DNA of 44,868 nucleotides, from contig JAFGVA010000137.1 of the NCBI GenBank assembly GCA_016938235.1, forward strand, positions 1 to 44,868. The letters run 5' to 3'. The notes under the pieces are model-generated. The model ran no database searches. It was not told where the DNA came from and saw only the letters and a list, made by a program, of their open reading frames with translations. Shown one piece after another: positions 41,344 through 44,868 of the stretch. The stretch comes from Bacteroidales bacterium (lineage in GTDB: Bacteria > Bacteroidota > Bacteroidia > Bacteroidales > UBA10428). Position 1 is the first letter of the stretch. Every line of letters starts with the position of its first letter. The position numbers and the translations under genes are program-made.

Positions 41344-44300
41344 ATGCAAAACGGTACCATAAATATGGTAAATCTGTTTAACAACCTTATGGATTCAATA
41401 CAGCAAGGCATTGTTGTATTAGATAAAGATTTAAGGATAATTAGGGCTAACAAAATGATTCTTTCAAAAGTCTCGGCTAATGAAACAGTTATTGGTTCTT
41501 ATTGCTATAAAACCATTAGAAACAGCAAAACTCCGTGTACCGATTGCCCCGTATTAAAAACCTTTGAGACAGCCAACCCCAATTTAGAAATTCTTAAAAA
41601 CCCGCTAAACGAAAAAAACGAACCAATTTATGAAATTACTTCCAACCCTGTTATAAGTGAAAATGGAGAGGTTGAACTGGTTATAGAAAGTTATAGAGAT
41701 ATTACCCCCCTGACACAATTTAAAAACAGGTTGTTTGAAAGCGAAGAAAGATTTAAAACCTTCGTTGAAAATGTCAATGATATTATTTACCATTTAACCC
41801 CGGAAGGCGTATTTACCTATGTTTCGCCGAATTGGACAGAAATACTCGGATATCAACCTAATGAAACAATTGGGGAAAAAGTTGAAAAATTTGCACATCC
41901 CGATGATTTGCACCTTTGTATTGATTTCTTAAATAAGGTTTTAACAACAGGTGAAAAGCAAAGTGGGGTCGAATACCGTGTAAAACACAAAAACGGAACA
42001 TGGCGTTGGCATAATTCAACCGGAGCTCCAATAAAAGATGAAAATGGAAATTTTGTTTCATATATTGGCGTTGGAAGAGATGTTACAGAACAAAAAATTG
42101 CATTAGAAGAAAAAATCAGGCGCAAAACTTTGTTTGATAATGTACTGAGCACAATCCCAGACCTAGTCTCTATCCATGATAAAGACCTGAATATCATTTT
42201 TAGCAATTGGAACGGGTTTGGGGCGGTGCCGCTTGATAAAAGAATATTAAACTCAAAATGTTATAACACGTATCGTGGTTACGATAGTATATGCCCTGAT
42301 TGCCAGGCAAAAAAAGTGCTTGAAACAAAAAAGATTTATCATTCGCAGGCCTTGTTACCCGACGGTAAATGGATTGACATCAGGGTTTTCCCAATTATTG
42401 ATCCAATAGATGAAAAACATGTATTTGTTGAATGGGTAAGAGACATATCCGAAATAAAGCAATCGGAGCAATCTTTAAAAGAAAAAAATGAAGAATACGA
42501 AGCTTTAAACGAAGAATTGCGACAAACAAACCTAGAACTGATATTTGCCAAAGAAAAAGCGGAAGAAAGCGAAACGGATTTACGGTTCTTATTTGAAAAT
42601 ATGACACAAGGCGTTGTATACCATAACCCGTTAGGTAAGATTATTCGTGCAAATGCAGCGGCAGCAAGAATTCTCGGGCTGAGTTTAGACCAGCTTTACG
42701 GAATAACACCAATCAACTCGCGCTGGAAATCGATACACGAAGATGGCACAGACTATCCCGGTGAAACACATCCGGCAATGGTAACAATAAAAACAAAAGA
42801 GCCCATAAAAAACTCAATAATGGGTATTTTTAATCCTGAAGAAAATGATTATTCATGGATTAACATTAATTCTGTTCCACAACTTAACAGTGAGAACCAA
42901 TTAATTCAGGTAGTTGTTACTTTCGAAGATATTACAGAAATAAAAAATGCCAGGGAAAAAGCCGAAGAAAGCGAGGAAAGATTCAATTTGGCGATGCAGG
43001 CATCTAACGATGGCTTATTTGACTGGAACCTCGAGACCAACGAAATATATTACTCACCGGGTTGGAAAAAAATACTTGGATACGAAGATCATGAACTTCC
43101 CAACGACATTTCGATTTGGGAGAGTTTAACAGAACCCCAAGATTTAAAAAAATCGTGGAAGTTGCAGCAAAAACTTATTACGAAACAAATCGATCGGTTT
43201 GTTCTAGAGTTTAAAATGAAACATAAAAAGGGGTATTGGGTGGAAATTCTGGCACGTGCCGAGGCCATTTTTAACAATAGCGGAAAAGCCGTAAGGATTG
43301 TTGGAACCCACACCGACATCACCAGACGCAAACAAATTGAACTTGAACTTGCCGAAAGTGCCGAACGTTTTAAAGCGCTTCATAATGCATCATTTGGAGG
43401 TATTGGAATACACGACAAAGGCTTGATTATTGAATGTAATCAAGGCCTTAGCAAAATGACGGGATATGCCTACGATGAACTGATTGGCATGGATGGCTTA
43501 TTATTGATTGCACCAGAGTCCCGGAATATAGTTATGAGCAGAATAATGGCCGGATATGAAAATCCTTACGAAGCTTTGGGTATTCGAAAAAATGGTGAAA
43601 TATACCCACTGCGGCTGGAAGCAAGGAACATTCCATACAAAGGGAAAAAAGTAAGAACCGTAGAATTCAGGGATATTACAGAACAAAAGCAGGTAGAACA
43701 ACAAATCAATGCAGCCAAAGAAAAAGCCGAAGAAAGCCAACGAAAATTCAAGGCTATTGCAGATACTTCGCCATTGGCGCTTTACATTTCCAAAGGAGTA
43801 CGGCAAGTTTTAGAATATATTAACCCCACTTTTTACAGGCTGTTTGGCTATAAATACAAAGAAGTAAATGAAGTTGCTTTATGGTGGAAACTGGCCTATC
43901 CCGACCCTGATTATCAGAAACAAGTTAGCAAAGAATGGAACAGTCGTGTTGAAAAGGCCATTGAAACAAAATCGGATATTGTACCTATGGAAACAATCGT
44001 TACCTGTAAAGACGGCTCAAAAAAAAACATATTATGGGGGCTCGTATCCACTGGTGATGAAAATTGGGCATTCGGCATGGATTTAACAGAATACCGAAAA
44101 ACCGAAAAGGAACTTACTATTGCCAAAGAAAAAGCCGAAGAGGCCAACCACCTGAAAACCGAATTCCTCAATAACATGTCGCATGAGGTGCGCACCCCCA
44201 TGAACGGCATAATTGGTTTTTCAGAGATGCTCGATAAACCTGATATAACCGACGAAAAAAGGAAATACTATTCGAAAATTATACAAAACAGCAGCTACCA

Positions 44301-44868
44301 GCTTTTAAGGATCATTGATGATATTTTAGAGATTTCAACCTTAGAAACAAAACAGGAAAAACTCAATGAAACAGAATTTTGCCTGAACGATTTGTTGATG
44401 GAACTTTTTTCAATTTTCAACTTAAAGTCAAAAGAAAGAAATCTGCCACTGTACTTAAGAAAGGCATTACATGATAAACAAAGCCATATTATCTCAGACA
44501 AAACAAAACTCAATAAAATACTAAGTAATTTACTTGAGAATGCGTTAAAATTTACTAATCAGGGTTATATCGAGTTTGGATATTTCATTGAAAACACAAA
44601 TTTGATTTTATATGTAAAAGATACAGGTGTTGGTATTTCATCAAAAAATCATGAAATAGTTTTTGAACGCTTTTCGCAAGAAGACAAGGAAGTCTCAAGC
44701 AAACACGGCGGCCTTGGTTTAGGCTTATCAATATGTAAAGAAAACACTCAATTATTAGGGGGAAATATTACCCTTAAATCGGAAAAAGGAAAAGGTTCCA
44801 CATTTTATGTAACAATACCCTATAAACCTGTTCAAATTGAAAGTGAGCGTGTTTCAATGGATTCTTCT
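41344..44868 (+). CDS. Seven-PAS cytoplasmic sensor histidine kinase (partial, runs off the right edge)
   Basis: 1175 codons are open to the last base with no stop. There is no signal peptide and there are no membrane spans. PAS-type domains begin at about residues 10, 132, 259, 409, 544, 673 and 799, each ending in a DIT/DVT-type linker. HisKA follows with phospho-acceptor H947 (NNMSHEVRTPMNGIIGFSEM), then HATPase (NLLENALKF, DTGVGIS, GGLGLGLSICK) to about 1165. PAS1 and PAS3 carry cysteine sets (YCYKTIRNSKTPCTDCP; CYNTYRGYDSICPDC). A receiver domain beyond the edge is likely but not seen. No promoter was recognised. Confidence 0.9.
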   Translation, partial: MQNGTINMVNLFNNLMDSIQQGIVVLDKDLRIIRANKMILSKVSANETVIGSYCYKTIRNSKTPCTDCPVLKTFETANPNLEILKNPLNEKNEPIYEITSNPVISENGEVELVIESYRDITPLTQFKNRLFESEERFKTFVENVNDIIYHLTPEGVFTYVSPNWTEILGYQPNETIGEKVEKFAHPDDLHLCIDFLNKVLTTGEKQSGVEYRVKHKNGTWRWHNSTGAPIKDENGNFVSYIGVGRDVTEQKIALEEKIRRKTLFDNVLSTIPDLVSIHDKDLNIIFSNWNGFGAVPLDKRILNSKCYNTYRGYDSICPDCQAKKVLETKKIYHSQALLPDGKWIDIRVFPIIDPIDEKHVFVEWVRDISEIKQSEQSLKEKNEEYEALNEELRQTNLELIFAKEKAEESETDLRFLFENMTQGVVYHNPLGKIIRANAAAARILGLSLDQLYGITPINSRWKSIHEDGTDYPGETHPAMVTIKTKEPIKNSIMGIFNPEENDYSWININSVPQLNSENQLIQVVVTFEDITEIKNAREKAEESEERFNLAMQASNDGLFDWNLETNEIYYSPGWKKILGYEDHELPNDISIWESLTEPQDLKKSWKLQQKLITKQIDRFVLEFKMKHKKGYWVEILARAEAIFNNSGKAVRIVGTHTDITRRKQIELELAESAERFKALHNASFGGIGIHDKGLIIECNQGLSKMTGYAYDELIGMDGLLLIAPESRNIVMSRIMAGYENPYEALGIRKNGEIYPLRLEARNIPYKGKKVRTVEFRDITEQKQVEQQINAAKEKAEESQRKFKAIADTSPLALYISKGVRQVLEYINPTFYRLFGYKYKEVNEVALWWKLAYPDPDYQKQVSKEWNSRVEKAIETKSDIVPMETIVTCKDGSKKNILWGLVSTGDENWAFGMDLTEYRKTEKELTIAKEKAEEANHLKTEFLNNMSHEVRTPMNGIIGFSEMLDKPDITDEKRKYYSKIIQNSSYQLLRIIDDILEISTLETKQEKLNETEFCLNDLLMELFSIFNLKSKERNLPLYLRKALHDKQSHIISDKTKLNKILSNLLENALKFTNQGYIEFGYFIENTNLILYVKDTGVGISSKNHEIVFERFSQEDKEVSSKHGGLGLGLSICKENTQLLGGNITLKSEKGKGSTFYVTIPYKPVQIESERVSMDSS

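Overview
The window looks like chromosomal DNA of a Bacteroidota bacterium, probably of the order Bacteroidales/Marinilabiliales. The evidence is the low G+C content, the absence of clear Shine-Dalgarno sequences, repeated -7 boxes of the TAnnTTTG type, FecR/TonB receptors with STN domains, a Reg_prop/Y_Y_Y histidine kinase, and many exported beta-barrel proteins ending in aromatic residues. No rRNA, tRNA, CRISPR array, phage or intact insertion sequence was seen. Naming a genus would be a guess.

Layout. 1-6859: the tail of an upstream gene (perhaps an ECF sigma factor), a FecR-type anti-sigma factor, and two tandem paralogous TonB-dependent receptors with STN domains, forming a cell-surface signalling and uptake locus. 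7078-11761: an exported HEIVH metalloprotease, a small exported protein, a class III aminotransferase with two unusual features, a cupin, YjdM, an exported polysaccharide deacetylase and a small membrane protein. 11966-14187: an exported C1 (bleomycin-hydrolase-like) peptidase and a DUF2271-like lipoprotein. 14283-19550: TetR regulator, MMPL/RND transporter, LolA-like periplasmic protein and DUF1302 outer-membrane protein, all on the minus strand. 19726-25104: a propeller-sensor histidine kinase, an exported tocopherol-cyclase/CrtC-like protein and a nucleoside-hydrolase-like lipoprotein. 25208-28028: NudC and an intracellular GH43 beta-xylosidase preceded by an exact 40-bp tandem repeat. 28198-32110: two small hypotheticals, an ECF sigma/anti-sigma/outer-membrane operon and a small exported protein. 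32177-35457: a beta-barrel/S41 peptidase/beta-barrel operon flanked by two decayed toxin-type genes (HigB and Fic remnants). 35482-38015: a LytS/LytTR two-component system. 38212-40494: DUF2089, Yip1-like and alpha/beta hydrolase genes. 40495-41343: about 850 bp without a gene but with long inverted repeats. 41344-44868: a seven-PAS histidine kinase that runs off the right edge.

The most coherent candidate system is the TetR-MMPL-LolA-DUF1302 unit. Its parts span inner membrane, periplasm and outer membrane, which suggests export of a lipid or another hydrophobic molecule. Three copies of one dyad, TTGAC-N15-GTCA, lie only in the tetR and MMPL leaders. Two of them overlap an identical minus-strand TAATTTTG promoter box in the same geometry, which predicts joint autoregulation by the TetR protein. 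The cargo cannot be read from the sequence.

Other leads are the aminotransferase with Asn in place of the PLP-binding Asp plus a four-Cys insertion, the direct repeats in front of the S41 operon next to a LytTR regulator, and a possible 45-residue small protein behind a perfect promoter box upstream of the xylosidase.
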